Shown here in pieces: positions 18,518-29,605 of a DNA stretch of 44,393 nucleotides. Origin of the DNA: Virgibacillus litoralis. Its GTDB lineage: Bacteria; Bacillota; Bacilli; Bacillales; Amphibacillaceae. Numbering within the stretch: the stretch's first letter is position 1; each line of letters starts with the position of its first letter. The stretch covers positions 1-44,393 of the forward strand of contig NZ_JAGGKK010000025.1 of the NCBI RefSeq assembly GCF_017873675.1. Direction: 5' to 3'. The translations under genes and the position numbers were made by a program. The notes beneath the pieces were generated by a model that was given only the letters and a program-made list of their open reading frames with translations, was not told the DNA's origin and ran no database searches.

Positions 18518-19867
18518 CTACATTAATGTATGCACAGCTTGTATAAACATGTCTCCTCTTTCTTCAAAAGTGCGATATTGGTCCCAGCTCGCACATGCAG
18601 GGGACAACAATATGACATCATCACGCTCAGAAATACTGTAAGCTTGTTTAACAGCCTGATCCATATCATTAGCTGTTAAAACGACTTCTATTCCAGCATC
18701 ACTGGCGGTTCTTCTGAGTTTTTCTTTTGTTTCACCAAACAGAATGACTCCTTTAACGTTATTCAAATATGGTATTAGATCATCAAATTCATTTCCCCGA
18801 TCAAGTCCACCGGCTAACAAGATTGTTGGTTGCTTAAATGAGGAAAGGGCCTTCTGTGAAGCAAGTATATTTGTTGCTTTCGAATCATTATAAAATAGCC
18901 GACCATCTATGTTTTCGACAAATTGAAGCCGATGTTTAACACTGGAAAAATTAATTAGAACTTCCCGTATTCCTTCATTACTTGCACCACTTAACTTTGC
19001 TGCACTTATTGCAGCCAGAATATTTTCAAGGTTGTGCGCACCTACTAATACAATATCACTTTTATCAATAATTCTTTCACTCTTAAAATAGATGCTAGTT
19101 TCGTCGACCCAAGCACCCTCATTGAGCTGTTTTTTCAAAGAGAATGGTATCTTTATTGAATTTGCTGAGAGAACTGCTTCTGATACTACTGGATCATCAG
19201 CATTATAAATTAAATAGTCATCAGCAGACTGATTGGCAAATACATTACATTTTGCTTCTTTATAATTATCAAAAGTCTTGTGATAATCAAGGTGAGCTTC
19301 AAAGATATTTAATAAAACTGCTATCTTTGGTTTGAAAGTTTTTACTCCCATCAATTGAAACGATGACAACTCCAATACCATCTTTTCATCTTTTCCTAGC
19401 GATTTTGCAACATCTGTTGCTACATATCCAATGTTTCCTGCGATTTTAGCAGACTGATTGCTTTTTACCAGCATTTCAGTTGTTAAAGTCGTAGTTGTAG
19501 TTTTTCCGTTAGATCCGGTTATACCAATAATCGAGCTTTCCACTAAATTACCGGCAATCTCAATTTCAGTGATAATTGGTATGTCTCTCTTTTTTGCCTC
19601 AACTAATATCGGGTTTTCATATGGAATCCCCGGATTCTTAACAACAATTTCAATACTATCCAAAACACAAAGAGGATGGGAACCTGTAATCACTTCTGCC
19701 CCCATCGACTTCAATTCATGAACAGCATCATCGTTTTCGTTTGCTTTTTTATCATTTACACGAACACTTTTCCCACTTTGTAATAATAGCTTGGCAGCAG
19801 CAGTGCCGCTCTTTGCTAAACCTAATACAAGTACCTGAGAATAAGGAAAATTATCTAATGCCTTCAA
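18518..19867 (-). CDS. murD: UDP-N-acetylmuramoyl-L-alanine:D-glutamate ligase MurD
   Basis: Cytoplasmic ATP-dependent ligase that adds D-Glu to UDP-MurNAc-L-Ala. About 449 residues with the ATP-binding loop [13 protein letters not shown], the N-terminal Rossmann domain ([17 protein letters not shown]), and the C-terminal domain with NDSKATN and [12 protein letters not shown]. The start is best placed at TTG 19865-19867: GAGGTG lies at proper spacing and the codon overlaps the mraY stop as TTGA. A GTG three codons earlier is too close to the ribosome binding site. Coupled to mraY. Confidence 0.96.
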   Translation of the reverse strand: MKALDNFPYSQVLVLGLAKSGTAAAKLLLQSGKSVRVNDKKANENDDAVHELKSMGAEVITGSHPLCVLDSIEIVVKNPGIPYENPILVEAKKRDIPIITEIEIAGNLVESSIIGITGSNGKTTTTTLTTEMLVKSNQSAKIAGNIGYVATDVAKSLGKDEKMVLELSSFQLMGVKTFKPKIAVLLNIFEAHLDYHKTFDNYKEAKCNVFANQSADDYLIYNADDPVVSEAVLSANSIKIPFSLKKQLNEGAWVDETSIYFKSERIIDKSDIVLVGAHNLENILAAISAAKLSGASNEGIREVLINFSSVKHRLQFVENIDGRLFYNDSKATNILASQKALSSFKQPTILLAGGLDRGNEFDDLIPYLNNVKGVILFGETKEKLRRTASDAGIEVVLTANDMDQAVKQAYSISERDDVILLSPACASWDQYRTFEERGDMFIQAVHTLM

Positions 19868-20850
19868 ACTATCCACACCTCAATATATATGCCTAGAGCT
19901 GCAAAAATAAGTCCTACTAGCCAGAATGTTGTTACAACGCGCCACTCTGACCAGCCAAGTAATTCATAATGATGATGCAGTGGACTCATTTTAAATACCC
20001 TTTTACCTGTTGTCTTAAACGATATAACCTGAATAATTACCGAAAGTGTTTCAATTACGAAAACACCACCAATAATCACTAGAATTATTTCAAGTTTTGT
20101 TAAAATAGCTATCGCAGCAATGGAGCCGCCTAATGCCAGAGAACCGGTGTCACCCATAAATACTTTAGCAGGATGAGCATTAAATACTAAAAACCCTAAT
20201 AAGGCTCCAACTACAGCCAGCGAGAAGATTGTCACCTCAGATTGAGGGAATCCATACCATGCTAAAATGCCAAAGGCACCAAACGCAATTGCGGCTGTTC
20301 CTGCTAGCAACCCATCCAGTCCATCAGTTAAGTTAACAGCGTTAGATGCACCTACAAGCATAAATATAATAAGTAACGCATATCCCCAGCCTAGTTCCCA
20401 TTGAATTGCTGTACCTGGTATATGGATGTAAGTCGCAAAACCGTTATATTGTATAATAAAATAAAATACAAGTGCGATAACAAGTTGTCCAAGCATTTTT
20501 TGTTTGGACGTCAATCCTAGATTTCGCTTCATTGCTACTTTAATAAAGTCATCTAAAAATCCTAAAAAGCCGTAACCCACTAGCACAAAAATAAGCAGCC
20601 ACAATTCATACCCAATTGAGCCTGAGCTGAATTTACTTACCATAATAATCGAAGTAGCGGTCACACTAATAACAATCATTATACCGCCCATTGTCGGTGT
20701 TCCTGTTTTTTTAATATGTGATTGCGGACCTTCATCCCTAATACTTTGACCAAACTTCAGACGCCGTAAAAACGGAATAAAAAATGGTGATAGAAGGACG
20801 GTAATTAGGAAAGCTATTGCTATTGTCATCATTAATACATATATATTCAT
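19864..20850 (-). CDS. mraY: Phospho-N-acetylmuramoyl-pentapeptide transferase MraY
   Basis: Integral membrane enzyme that transfers phospho-MurNAc-pentapeptide to undecaprenyl phosphate, making lipid I. 328 residues with about ten membrane helices. Catalytic blocks are [42 protein letters not shown] and the His-rich [18 protein letters not shown] precedes the ATG. It lies between murF and murD, with a TTGA overlap into murD. Confidence 0.97.
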   Translation of the reverse strand: MNIYVLMMTIAIAFLITVLLSPFFIPFLRRLKFGQSIRDEGPQSHIKKTGTPTMGGIMIVISVTATSIIMVSKFSSGSIGYELWLLIFVLVGYGFLGFLDDFIKVAMKRNLGLTSKQKMLGQLVIALVFYFIIQYNGFATYIHIPGTAIQWELGWGYALLIIFMLVGASNAVNLTDGLDGLLAGTAAIAFGAFGILAWYGFPQSEVTIFSLAVVGALLGFLVFNAHPAKVFMGDTGSLALGGSIAAIAILTKLEIILVIIGGVFVIETLSVIIQVISFKTTGKRVFKMSPLHHHYELLGWSEWRVVTTFWLVGLIFAALGIYIEVWIV

Positions 20851-20886
20851 TGTTTCTCCTCCTCTTGCAACAACCGTCCATGCTAA

Positions 20887-22260
20887 TTATGATGGATCTG
20901 TAAGTTTTTCAACGAATAATTCAAATTGCATACCTCTTGAAGCTTTAAACAATATCAGCGTATCCTTTGTCAAATAGTCCTCCAAGGCGTTCAATAAATC
21001 TGTTTTCGATGTAAAATGGCTGCAACTTATATCTGAATTTCTTTTGTTTACAGTGGATGAAATTTCTTCTGATTCTTCACCAAACGTAAATAAAGCATCT
21101 ACTGAGTTATCAATACTTTCTGCAATTGATTGATGGAACAATTTAGACTCATTTCCAAGTTCAAAAATATCCCCTAGCACAAGAACTTTTTGCTTGAATC
21201 CTTTCATTTGTTTCACAACGTTTATTGCTGCTTTCATGGAAGTAGGCGAGGCATTGTATGCATCATTTATTATAGAGGCATCATTTTTACCTTTAAGCAG
21301 TTCAAATCGCATTGATGTTCGTTCCAGCTCTGTTAATCCCTTTACTACCTTAGATTTTGGTATTTTAAGGTGCTCAGCAATTGCAATAGCGAATGCTGCG
21401 TTCAAAGCATGGTGATTACCAAGTAAAGGAACCGAATACTCATATCCATCTGAAAGCTGAAATTGTGTGTGGTTATAAGTTAACTTTATTTTCTCCACTA
21501 CTACTTCATTGTCGGCATCAAATCCACATGTTATTACATTATCCCGCTTATGCATTTCCTCTAATAACGGTTCATCACCGTCAACAATAAGAAAACCGTC
21601 ATGTTTCATTCCGCTAATAATTTCTAGCTTAGCTTTGGCAATATCCGCTCTTGATCCCAAGTACTCAATATGTGACTCGCCAATATTTGTTATAACTGCA
21701 ATATCAGGTTTTGCTATGTTCGATAGCGTTTCTATTTCACCATATTGATTCATACCCATTTCAACGATAAGTACTTCGGTCCCAGGTTCCATTGAAAGAA
21801 TCGTTAATGGCAGACCAATATGATTATTAAGATTACCTTTTGTTTGCTCTGTAATAAATGTTGTTTTTAAAACTGATGCTACAATATCCTTAGTCGTAGT
21901 CTTACCATTCGATCCCGTTATTCCAATTACAATAGGATTAATCTTATCTCGATAGAAACCAGCTAGTTCCTGAAATGCCTTTAATGTATCTTCCACAAAA
22001 AACACAGGGAAATCAGTCGGTAAAAAGCTTGGAAGCTGTTTTTCTTTTTGCCACAATGTTGCAACAGCACCTTGGTCGAATGCTTGTTTTATATAGTCAT
22101 GACCGTCAAAGTTTTCACCAATTATAGGAATAAATAATGATTTATGCGTTTTTTTACGACTGTCTGTTGCTACCTCGCCAATTTCAATCCGATCAGCTGC
22201 AGCACCTTTATAATCGCCAAAAATGGATGTAAGCCATTCTGTGGTAAATAACATTATCAT
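20887..22260 (-). CDS. murF: UDP-MurNAc-tripeptide:D-alanyl-D-alanine ligase MurF
   Basis: Adds D-Ala-D-Ala to the UDP-MurNAc-tripeptide, completing the pentapeptide. 457 residues with the Mur ligase ATP loop [15 protein letters not shown] and MurF-typical NLNNHIGLPLTIL, EMGMNQYGEI, TNIGESHIEYLGS and INDAYNASPTSMKAAI. Its ATG overlaps the murE stop by 4 nt; a second ATG two codons later is possible. In B. subtilis murF lies elsewhere next to ddl; its place between murE and mraY here follows the E. coli-like dcw order. Confidence 0.95.
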   Translation of the reverse strand: MIMLFTTEWLTSIFGDYKGAAADRIEIGEVATDSRKKTHKSLFIPIIGENFDGHDYIKQAFDQGAVATLWQKEKQLPSFLPTDFPVFFVEDTLKAFQELAGFYRDKINPIVIGITGSNGKTTTKDIVASVLKTTFITEQTKGNLNNHIGLPLTILSMEPGTEVLIVEMGMNQYGEIETLSNIAKPDIAVITNIGESHIEYLGSRADIAKAKLEIISGMKHDGFLIVDGDEPLLEEMHKRDNVITCGFDADNEVVVEKIKLTYNHTQFQLSDGYEYSVPLLGNHHALNAAFAIAIAEHLKIPKSKVVKGLTELERTSMRFELLKGKNDASIINDAYNASPTSMKAAINVVKQMKGFKQKVLVLGDIFELGNESKLFHQSIAESIDNSVDALFTFGEESEEISSTVNKRNSDISCSHFTSKTDLLNALEDYLTKDTLILFKASRGMQFELFVEKLTDPS

Positions 22261-23726
22261 TTCTCCTTTATTTGAATTGCTTCTTTCGCAACTTCCCGAT
22301 CATCAAAATCGTATCTTATATTACCAATTTCTTGATATGTTTCATGGCCTTTTCCGGCGATTAAAATAATATCATCCTCTTCCGCTAGACTTACTGCATG
22401 AAAAATGGCGTCACGCCTATCTTCTATTACCTCGAAATGGCTTTCTTCAATCCCTTCAATCATATCATCCAAAATAGACTTAGGATCTTCTGTACGTGGG
22501 TTATCTGATGTAAAGAAAACTTTATCAGCATATTCCAATGCAATTGATGCCATCATTGGACGTTTAGTCTTATCACGGTCTCCGCCACAACCGACGACAA
22601 CGTACACTTTTTGTTTCGCAAAGCCATTAATTGTTTGTAACACATTTTCCAAAGAGTCAGGTGTATGTGCATAATCTACAATTGCAGCGAAATTCTGTTT
22701 ACCATCTACTGGTTCGAACCGACCGCTAACACCTTTGATATCACTAAGTGCATCTTTAATGTTGTGCAATGGTATGTTTGCAGAAATTGCCGCTGCACTT
22801 GCCGCAAGCATGTTATAGACATTAAACATACCAATTAACTGACTATTAACTTGTATGGATCCTACTGGGGTATTCATTGTAAAGGATGTATTCGTAACTT
22901 CGAGATTAATATCAACCGCCATTACTTGTGCATCATTAACACAACCATATGTTATGACGTGCTGAGCTGTACTTCTTTTTAGCACACCATTGTTTGGATC
23001 ATCCTCATTAATTACTGCATATTTCTTCTGTTCATCATTATAGGTATTCCCTAATTGGGCAAACAAAAGACTTTTTGCATGCATGTAATCCTCCATGTTT
23101 TTATGATAATCTAAATGATCTTGTGATAAGTTTGTAAACACTGCAATGTCAAACTCGCAGCCATATACGCGCCCCATATCTAACGCATGTGATGATACTT
23201 CCATAATTGCTTTATCCACGTTTACATCAGCCATCTGCCTGAAAGTCTTCTGCAAAAACAATGCATCTGGTGTTGTATTGCTAACAGGATAGGAATCCGG
23301 ACCGATTTTCATTTGAATTGTTCCGATTACACCTGTTTTCAAGTCATAATGATTAAAAATGGATTCCAGCAGATAAGTTACTGTCGTTTTACCATTAGTA
23401 CCAGTTACGCCGACTAATGGCAATTTTTTAGTTGGAAAGTTATAAAACTTTGCTGCTATCACTGCTAATGCTCTGGACGAATCGGCCACAAGTATTGCTG
23501 GCACTGATGTGTCTACACTCTTTTCAGCTAAAATAGCCTTTGCCCCATTATCAACAGCCTGACTTATAAAATCGTGTCCATCAACCGTAAAACCATTTAT
23601 ACAAATGAATAGACTACCTTCAGTAACTTTTCGGGAATCGACTTCTATATTATTGATTTCCACATTTTCAATTGAAGCAGTAGTTTCATAAAATGGTAAG
23701 ACGGAAAGAATTTCTAATAATTTCAT
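22257..23726 (-). CDS. murE: UDP-MurNAc-dipeptide:meso-diaminopimelate ligase MurE
   Basis: Adds the third amino acid of the stem peptide. 489 residues with ATP loop GVTGTNGKTTVTYLLE, a carbamylated-lysine region (YMHAKSLLF) and the specificity motif DNPR (FFTSDNPRTEDP). DNPR marks meso-diaminopimelate as substrate, so the peptidoglycan is of the A1-gamma type. It is the first of a tight run murE-murF-mraY-murD and is preceded by a 230-nt gap with a family A repeat. Confidence 0.97.
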   Translation of the reverse strand: MKLLEILSVLPFYETTASIENVEINNIEVDSRKVTEGSLFICINGFTVDGHDFISQAVDNGAKAILAEKSVDTSVPAILVADSSRALAVIAAKFYNFPTKKLPLVGVTGTNGKTTVTYLLESIFNHYDLKTGVIGTIQMKIGPDSYPVSNTTPDALFLQKTFRQMADVNVDKAIMEVSSHALDMGRVYGCEFDIAVFTNLSQDHLDYHKNMEDYMHAKSLLFAQLGNTYNDEQKKYAVINEDDPNNGVLKRSTAQHVITYGCVNDAQVMAVDINLEVTNTSFTMNTPVGSIQVNSQLIGMFNVYNMLAASAAAISANIPLHNIKDALSDIKGVSGRFEPVDGKQNFAAIVDYAHTPDSLENVLQTINGFAKQKVYVVVGCGGDRDKTKRPMMASIALEYADKVFFTSDNPRTEDPKSILDDMIEGIEESHFEVIEDRRDAIFHAVSLAEEDDIILIAGKGHETYQEIGNIRYDFDDREVAKEAIQIKEK

Positions 23727-23786
23727 CTAAATACATCCTCGTTTTAGTAATGTCTCACATATGTATTCTAGAAAGCCTCAATTTTT

Positions 23787-23808
23787 AAGAGGGTACAATG
23801 ACCCTCTT
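23787..23808. other. Short perfect hairpin between spoVD and murE
   Basis: AAGAGGGT and ACCCTCTT form an eight-base-pair stem with a six-base loop. Only weak A/T tracts follow on either side, so it is a poor terminator and may instead be a processing or pausing site in the dcw transcript. Confidence 0.35.
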
Positions 23809-23817
23809 ATTTAAAAT

Positions 23818-23905
23818 CTTAAGCAGTTAAGAAATTATTAATACTTTCTTACTGCATAAGTACAACTAAGGATTTCGTCATTATGACCTAACGATAAGCC
23901 AAATG
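23818..23905 (-). repeat. Family A dispersed repeat between spoVD and murE
   Basis: On the minus strand it has TTAGTTGTACTTATGCAGTAAG, the AAGAAAGTATTAATAATTTCTT stem and the TTAACTGCTT end. It lies inside the division cluster, and transcripts of the operon would include it. Confidence 0.75.
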
Positions 23906-23957
23906 TTAACATTTATTATTCCTTGTTCATTATAGCAAATATTTACCGTATTCACGA

Positions 23958-25886
23958 TTAATTTTTATCAGATAGGTAAATTCTTATCTTTTCACCTTGC
24001 TCTACTTTCGTTCCCGGACTTGGTGCCTGGTCGATAATATAATCACCAGAACCACTCGTCTCAATAGATAAATTAGTCATGTATTGGGTTAACTTGCTTT
24101 TTTTCAGTCCTACTAAATCCGGTACTTCGACTTTTGGCTGTTCTGGCCACATGTACTCTTTATCAAGTCCATCATCTCTTGGCTCTACTCCCATCGCACG
24201 CAAGCTGTCGCCAATAATAGTTCCTACAACTGGTGCAGTAACAACTCCACCAAACTGGACAGTATTTTTAGGATTATCTACTGCAACATATACAACGATT
24301 TCAGGGTCATCAGCAGGAGCAAATCCAATAAAAGATACAACATAATTGTTCTTCAAGTATCTTCCTTCAGGTCCAACTTTTTGGGCAGTCCCCGTTTTAC
24401 CGCCAACACGGTAACCATCAACATAAGCTGGACGTCCGGTTCCTTGAGCCACAACACTTTCCAATGCCTGACGAATTTTTTTAGAAGTTGCTTCTGAAAT
24501 AATATTTTCTTTCAGCTTTGGCTCAACTTTTCCGACTACCTTATTCGTTTGGGGATCTATCCATTCTTTTGCAATATAAGGTTCATATAATTTACCGCCA
24601 TTTACTGCCGCTGCAACTGCCATCACTTGCTGAATTGGTGTTACAGAGACACCTTGTCCAAATGAAGTAGTAGCAAGTTCTACAGGACCAACATTTTCAG
24701 GTTTGAACAGTATTCCATTTCCTTCACCTTGAAGGTCAATTCCAGTTTTCTTTCCAAAGCCAAAATCCTTAATATAACTAAACAGCTTTTCTTCACCTAA
24801 ATTCATCCCTAAATTAACAAAACCCGGATTGCATGAATTTTGAACAACTTCCAGATATGTTTGCTTGCCATGGCCTCCGCTCTTCCAGCAATGCAGCTCC
24901 GTTCCACTTACAGAGATATCTCCATCATCATGGAAATGGTCTTTTTCCAAATCGACGGCACCCTCTTCAAGTGCTGCTGCAAGTGTAATAATCTTGAATG
25001 TTGAACCAGGCTCATATGTGCTCCAAATTGGTAGATTCCGGTTGTAAATTTCCGAATCAACGTCCTGATAATTCTCTGGATTAAAATTAGGACGCGAAGT
25101 CATCCCTAAAACTCCACCAGTTTTGGGATTAACTGCGATAGCAAGAGCTCCGTCCGGATTATATTTTGATACAGCCAAATCAAGCTCACGTTCTATGATT
25201 GTTTGAACTTTTGAATTAATTGTTGTTTTTAAATTTAATCCATCTTCCGGTGCCTTATATTCATCGGCAATTTGTTCAAGCTTCTTTCCCTTGGCATCTG
25301 AATAGAAAGATAGACTGCCTTCTTCACCATCGAGCTTATCATTATAGTACATTTCCAACCCCATTAATCCTTGGTTATCAATACCTGCAAATCCTAATAC
25401 ATGCGATAAGTAATTTCCATACGGGTAGTGTCGTTTTGAATCCTTAGCAAGGTAAACACCATCTAAATTAAGCGTACGAAATGTTTTCTCCTGCTCTTCT
25501 GAAATCTTTCTTCCCTCAGGATGCACACGTGTATAGACGGACTTCCTGGTTACATATTCATACGCCTTTTCCTCTGAGATATTTAATATATTTGCTATCT
25601 TGGCGGCAGTTTCCTGGGGATTCTTAATTTGTTTTGGAACGACAATAACAGAGGGGGCAGAGACATTCTCAGCCAATATCTCACCATTTCGGTCCAATAT
25701 ATTACCCCGCTCAGGTTCAAAGGTAATGTCCCTGCTCCAGGACTCCGTTGCCAGGTCCATGAGTTCGTCACCAATAACAAATTGAACATATCCCAAGCGA
25801 ACATCAATTATTGCAAAAAATAACAATCCAAAAAGAAAAACAGTAACTATTCTTTTTCTTACAGTCACGGCAGATACACGTTTCAT
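23958..25886 (-). CDS. spoVD: Sporulation-specific penicillin-binding protein SpoVD
   Basis: Class B transpeptidase needed for spore cortex synthesis in B. subtilis, partnered with SpoVE. I place the start at the ATG of MKRVSAVTVRKR, behind GGGG at proper spacing; the frame extends 22 codons further. About 642 residues: one membrane anchor, a PBP dimerisation domain, and the transpeptidase motifs STFK, SCN and KTGTAQ. A single C-terminal PASTA domain (VPDLVGLKKSKL...) follows. Downstream of pbpB as in B. subtilis. Confidence 0.95.
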   Translation of the reverse strand: MKRVSAVTVRKRIVTVFLFGLLFFAIIDVRLGYVQFVIGDELMDLATESWSRDITFEPERGNILDRNGEILAENVSAPSVIVVPKQIKNPQETAAKIANILNISEEKAYEYVTRKSVYTRVHPEGRKISEEQEKTFRTLNLDGVYLAKDSKRHYPYGNYLSHVLGFAGIDNQGLMGLEMYYNDKLDGEEGSLSFYSDAKGKKLEQIADEYKAPEDGLNLKTTINSKVQTIIERELDLAVSKYNPDGALAIAVNPKTGGVLGMTSRPNFNPENYQDVDSEIYNRNLPIWSTYEPGSTFKIITLAAALEEGAVDLEKDHFHDDGDISVSGTELHCWKSGGHGKQTYLEVVQNSCNPGFVNLGMNLGEEKLFSYIKDFGFGKKTGIDLQGEGNGILFKPENVGPVELATTSFGQGVSVTPIQQVMAVAAAVNGGKLYEPYIAKEWIDPQTNKVVGKVEPKLKENIISEATSKKIRQALESVVAQGTGRPAYVDGYRVGGKTGTAQKVGPEGRYLKNNYVVSFIGFAPADDPEIVVYVAVDNPKNTVQFGGVVTAPVVGTIIGDSLRAMGVEPRDDGLDKEYMWPEQPKVEVPDLVGLKKSKLTQYMTNLSIETSGSGDYIIDQAPSPGTKVEQGEKIRIYLSDKN

Positions 25887-26025
25887 TCTCCATCCCCTTT
25901 TCATAGGTAGGCTTGTATCCACTATATGAATGAAAAAAAATGAATAGAACACTGTTTATGTTAGAAAAAGCTTAGGTGCCCGCATGACGAAGTCTAATTC
26001 TTAAGACTAGAAAAGGCTTATTTTA

Positions 26026-28233
26026 TTACTGGTCACTTGAATCTTCTGTCTGTTCTTCGGTTTGTTCTTCATTCGATTCATTATCCTCGTTTTTAGATTT
26101 AGGCGGCTTTAATTCGACTCCTAAATAATCATCCTTTTTAAGAGCAGCACCTTTTTTAATGCTTTGACTATTGACATAGCCGTTGCCTAGGATTTCTATA
26201 TCTAGTTGAAGTAAATTCGCTAATTGTAATACATCTCTTGTCGACCATCCGATTATACTAGGCATTGTTGGTTTGTCAGTAATCAGCATAATACGATCAT
26301 TCGGAAGCAGCTCGTCACCTTCTGCAGCACTCGCTTTTACAATCGTATCCCCTGAACCAATTACAGTTATATTTAAACCTTTAGCTTCTAAGGATTCTAT
26401 CGCAGCTGCTTTACTCATACCTTTTAATTCTGGAACCTTGACAGATTGAACTGGTTTGGATTGGTCTTTGTCAGGATTAATATTCATGTAATGTAAACTA
26501 TTTTGCATCACATTTTTAAATATAAATGAAACAGGTGTTGAACCAGGAGTATTGCCCTCTAATTCTGGTTTTTTAACCGAAACATACATCATTAATTCTG
26601 GGTCATCTTTGGGCGCCATACCTAAAAATGAGAAGATATAATTACCATGCCCGGTTAAGTAACCGCCTGCTTCAGATTCATATACTTGGGCTGTTCCTGT
26701 TTTACCTGCTACTGAATAATCCTCCAGTTTGTAGGGGCTACCTGTTCCAGGTTCTGATGAAACTACAGATTCCATCAGATCTAGCACTTGCTCAGATGTT
26801 TTCTCTGAAATAGGGGTTCCAACTACTTCTGGTGACTTTTTCTCTATTGTTTTTCCTGTAGTTGAATTTACTATTTTTGAAATAACATATGGCTTGAGCA
26901 TCTTACCATCATTAGCAATTGCTGTCGCAGCCTTCATCTGCTGAATCGGTGTTACAGTACTAGCTTGACCAAAACCTGTAGCCATTTTATCACGTGGATA
27001 ATTATACACAAGGTTTCCTGCAACTTCATGTGGCAAATCAATACCCGTCTTCTGATCAAAATCAAAAGCATTAAGGTAATCCAAGTATTTCTCTGTGCCT
27101 ATTTCTTCCCAGACTAATTTTGCTGCAGCAACATTCGATGAGCGTGCAAATCCTTCATCATATGTTATTGAACCCCAGTTACTGCTCCAATCATGAATAG
27201 GAGCTATATTATCACTAATCTGGTAGCTGCTGGATTCTAACCACTGATCACCATTGTAGACTCCTTCTTGAATAGCAGAAGCCCATGTGAATATCTTCAT
27301 TGTCGAACCTGGTTCAAACGGTGCAGAAATCACATCATTGTACCAATTATCCACATTTGGATTATTCGGATTATAGCTTGGACGATTACCCATAGCCAAT
27401 ACTTCACCTGTCTTAGGATTCATGACAACAGCGGTAATTCGCTCGGGCTTATATTCTTTATCAACTTGGGACATAACGTCTTCAAGTAATGTTTGAACTT
27501 TTTGATCAATAGTTAAATAAACATCCTCTCCATCTTCAGGCTGCTTAATAACTTCATTTGGATCTAGTAATTTCTTATTAAAATTATCACGTTGGTAAGA
27601 AATATGTCCGGCCTCTCCACTCAGCAAATCATCCATCTCATTTTCAATGCCGGTTACTCCATTGATTTTTCCATCGTTTTTACGAGCAAACCCAATAATG
27701 TTAGATGCAAACATACCATTAGGATAAAATCTAACCGCCTCTTTTTGAAAAGTAATACCTGGCAGATCCAGCTTCTCGATTTTTTCTTTTGTTTGCTGGG
27801 ACAATTCTTTACCAACATTCCCGAACTCTACTTGAAATTGATCTTTATTAATACCTTTTTCCAGTCGTTCTAGTAAATATCCTTGTTCAGTATTTAATAA
27901 AGGAGCCAGCATTTCCGCAGTTTCTTCCGGATTTTTAACATGCAGTGGCTCCTCTGAATTTTGCGTATATGATTCCTCAACAATTGCTTGAATACGGAAT
28001 GTAGGCCGATCATAAGCTAGTGTCATCCCGTTTTTGTCAAAGATTTTACCCCGCTCCGCATCCAGGGTGTAGGATGCAGTTCGTTTTTCCTTGGCCCATT
28101 CATCCAGTGAAACATTATTAATTTCAGCGGTAGCCTGAATGTATAAAAACCTGCCTGCTATAAGTAAAAATACACCGACAAAAATAAGAATCAGAATGCT
28201 AGACATGAAATGGGTTGTTTTATTTTTTTTCAT
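26026..28233 (-). CDS. pbpB: Penicillin-binding protein 2B (septal transpeptidase)
   Basis: Class B PBP that crosslinks septal peptidoglycan and is an essential divisome member. 735 residues: one N-terminal membrane helix, a dimerisation domain (RGKIFDKNGMTLAYDRP), and transpeptidase motifs STMK, SSN and KTGTAQ. Two C-terminal PASTA domains (VKVPELKGMSKAAAIESLEA and MPSIIGWSTRDVLQLAN) and an acidic Glu/Gln tail follow. It follows ftsL directly. Two PASTA domains separate it from SpoVD, which has one. Confidence 0.96.
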   Translation of the reverse strand: MKKNKTTHFMSSILILIFVGVFLLIAGRFLYIQATAEINNVSLDEWAKEKRTASYTLDAERGKIFDKNGMTLAYDRPTFRIQAIVEESYTQNSEEPLHVKNPEETAEMLAPLLNTEQGYLLERLEKGINKDQFQVEFGNVGKELSQQTKEKIEKLDLPGITFQKEAVRFYPNGMFASNIIGFARKNDGKINGVTGIENEMDDLLSGEAGHISYQRDNFNKKLLDPNEVIKQPEDGEDVYLTIDQKVQTLLEDVMSQVDKEYKPERITAVVMNPKTGEVLAMGNRPSYNPNNPNVDNWYNDVISAPFEPGSTMKIFTWASAIQEGVYNGDQWLESSSYQISDNIAPIHDWSSNWGSITYDEGFARSSNVAAAKLVWEEIGTEKYLDYLNAFDFDQKTGIDLPHEVAGNLVYNYPRDKMATGFGQASTVTPIQQMKAATAIANDGKMLKPYVISKIVNSTTGKTIEKKSPEVVGTPISEKTSEQVLDLMESVVSSEPGTGSPYKLEDYSVAGKTGTAQVYESEAGGYLTGHGNYIFSFLGMAPKDDPELMMYVSVKKPELEGNTPGSTPVSFIFKNVMQNSLHYMNINPDKDQSKPVQSVKVPELKGMSKAAAIESLEAKGLNITVIGSGDTIVKASAAEGDELLPNDRIMLITDKPTMPSIIGWSTRDVLQLANLLQLDIEILGNGYVNSQSIKKGAALKKDDYLGVELKPPKSKNEDNESNEEQTEEQTEDSSDQ

Positions 28234-28253
28234 AACATATCACATCACCTTGC

Positions 28254-28628
28254 TTAGTTGTTAAACGCAGTTGCTTGTTTCACTTCTGCATCTTGAATTT
28301 TTAAGCCGTTTTCCTTAGCAATTCTTGTGATGCGTTCAGGTCTGCTTAATTGTTTTTTTTCATAGACTAATCCTTCGTTTTCAATTTGTTGTTTTTGTAC
28401 GGTTTGCTCTAGAGATTGTAATTCTCTGTTTAAAGTATCCGTTGAAGAAGAAAAAGAAACAATATAAATACACGCTATAATTAAACAAAATCCAATTACT
28501 GAATACAAAATCTTTTCGCCTTTTGTGATCCAGCCTTTCTTATGTACCTTAACTGCAATTTGTTTGTCTTGTTTAGGTGCATGTGATGTATAAGATTGTT
28601 CCCAACTCCGAGCATGGCTTGCACTCAT
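28254..28628 (-). CDS. ftsL: Cell division protein FtsL
   Basis: Small bitopic protein that links DivIB/DivIC to PBP2B. The start is taken at the ATG that overlaps the rsmH stop as ATGA (28625-28628), with GGGTGG eight bases upstream; a start four codons earlier is weaker. About 124 residues: a cytoplasmic basic region, one membrane helix (about 45-63) and a Gln/Glu-rich coiled coil ([21 protein letters not shown]). [17 protein letters not shown] motif typical of FtsL follows. Sequence conservation is low in this family, but context and topology are clear. Confidence 0.93.
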   Translation of the reverse strand: MSASHARSWEQSYTSHAPKQDKQIAVKVHKKGWITKGEKILYSVIGFCLIIACIYIVSFSSSTDTLNRELQSLEQTVQKQQIENEGLVYEKKQLSRPERITRIAKENGLKIQDAEVKQATAFNN

Positions 28629-29605
28629 GATTTTTTCCACCCTTCTTCATATGTAAAATCTTCATTCCATTCATTTACTTTCTCAGCAATCCGTAATTTA
28701 GCAGATTTTGACCTGCGATTTAAATCCAATTCACCAGTACTTGCTAAAATTGGCTTTCTATTAATTAGTTTAAATGGTGCCTGATGACCTTCAGGTATTA
28801 TTGGAAGATTCCTTGGCACTTCCTTAGCTGTACTCCATTTCTTGAACGCTTGCTTACATAGTCTATCTTCCAGTGAGTGAAATGTAATAACAACCACTCT
28901 TCCATTAACCTTAACGACCCTTGCAGCCTGGTGTAAGGCATCATTAAACGCTTCTAACTCATCGTTTACTGCTATTCGTAATGCTTGAAAAATACGTTTC
29001 GCCGGATGTCCTCCCTTTCTTCGTGCAGGCGCGGGAATACCATCTTTTATTATTTCTACCAGCTGATGCGTTGTTTCAATTGATTGTTCTTTTCTGAACG
29101 CTTCGATTTTCCTCGCTATTTGTTTGGAAAATTTCTCTTCGCCATATTTAAAAAAAATCTTTACCAGGTCGTTGTATGGCCATGAATTAACAATTACATG
29201 TGCATCAAGAGCCTGCTCCTGGTTCATCCGCATATCCAGTTTTGCATCATGCTGATAACTGAAACCTCTGTCACCACGATCTAATTGTGGAGATGAAACA
29301 CCAAGATCAAAAAGAACTCCATCAATATTGTCAATATGATGATTGGATAATTCTTCTTTTAATTTTCTAAAGTTGGCATGAATAAATGTAACTCGATCAT
29401 GATAGTGGTGCAATCTTGATTTAGCTGCTTCAAGTGCATCCAAATCCTGGTCAAAGGCGACCAATAAACCATTTTTTCCAAGGCGGGCAGCAATTTGTTC
29501 AGAATGACCACCGCCACCAACCGTACAATCAATATATGTACCATCAGGCTTAATAGCCATACCATCCAAGGCTTCTTCTTTTAGTACACTGTAATGATCA
29601 AACAT
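28625..29605 (-). CDS. rsmH: 16S rRNA (cytosine-1402-N4)-methyltransferase RsmH (MraW)
   Basis: Methylates N4 of C1402 in 16S rRNA, in the P-site. The start is the ATG at 29603-29605 ([16 protein letters not shown]) behind TAGGTG; the frame runs 24 codons further upstream without a signal. About 326 residues with the SAM-binding loop [31 protein letters not shown] and the C-terminal [16 protein letters not shown]. Second gene of the division cluster and coupled to ftsL. Confidence 0.96.
   Translation of the reverse strand: MFDHYSVLKEEALDGMAIKPDGTYIDCTVGGGGHSEQIAARLGKNGLLVAFDQDLDALEAAKSRLHHYHDRVTFIHANFRKLKEELSNHHIDNIDGVLFDLGVSSPQLDRGDRGFSYQHDAKLDMRMNQEQALDAHVIVNSWPYNDLVKIFFKYGEEKFSKQIARKIEAFRKEQSIETTHQLVEIIKDGIPAPARRKGGHPAKRIFQALRIAVNDELEAFNDALHQAARVVKVNGRVVVITFHSLEDRLCKQAFKKWSTAKEVPRNLPIIPEGHQAPFKLINRKPILASTGELDLNRRSKSAKLRIAEKVNEWNEDFTYEEGWKKS

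Noticed and set aside
23787-23808. Hairpin between spoVD and murE as an intrinsic terminator
   Set aside because: The stem is only eight base pairs and lacks a convincing T tract; it is recorded only as a hairpin.
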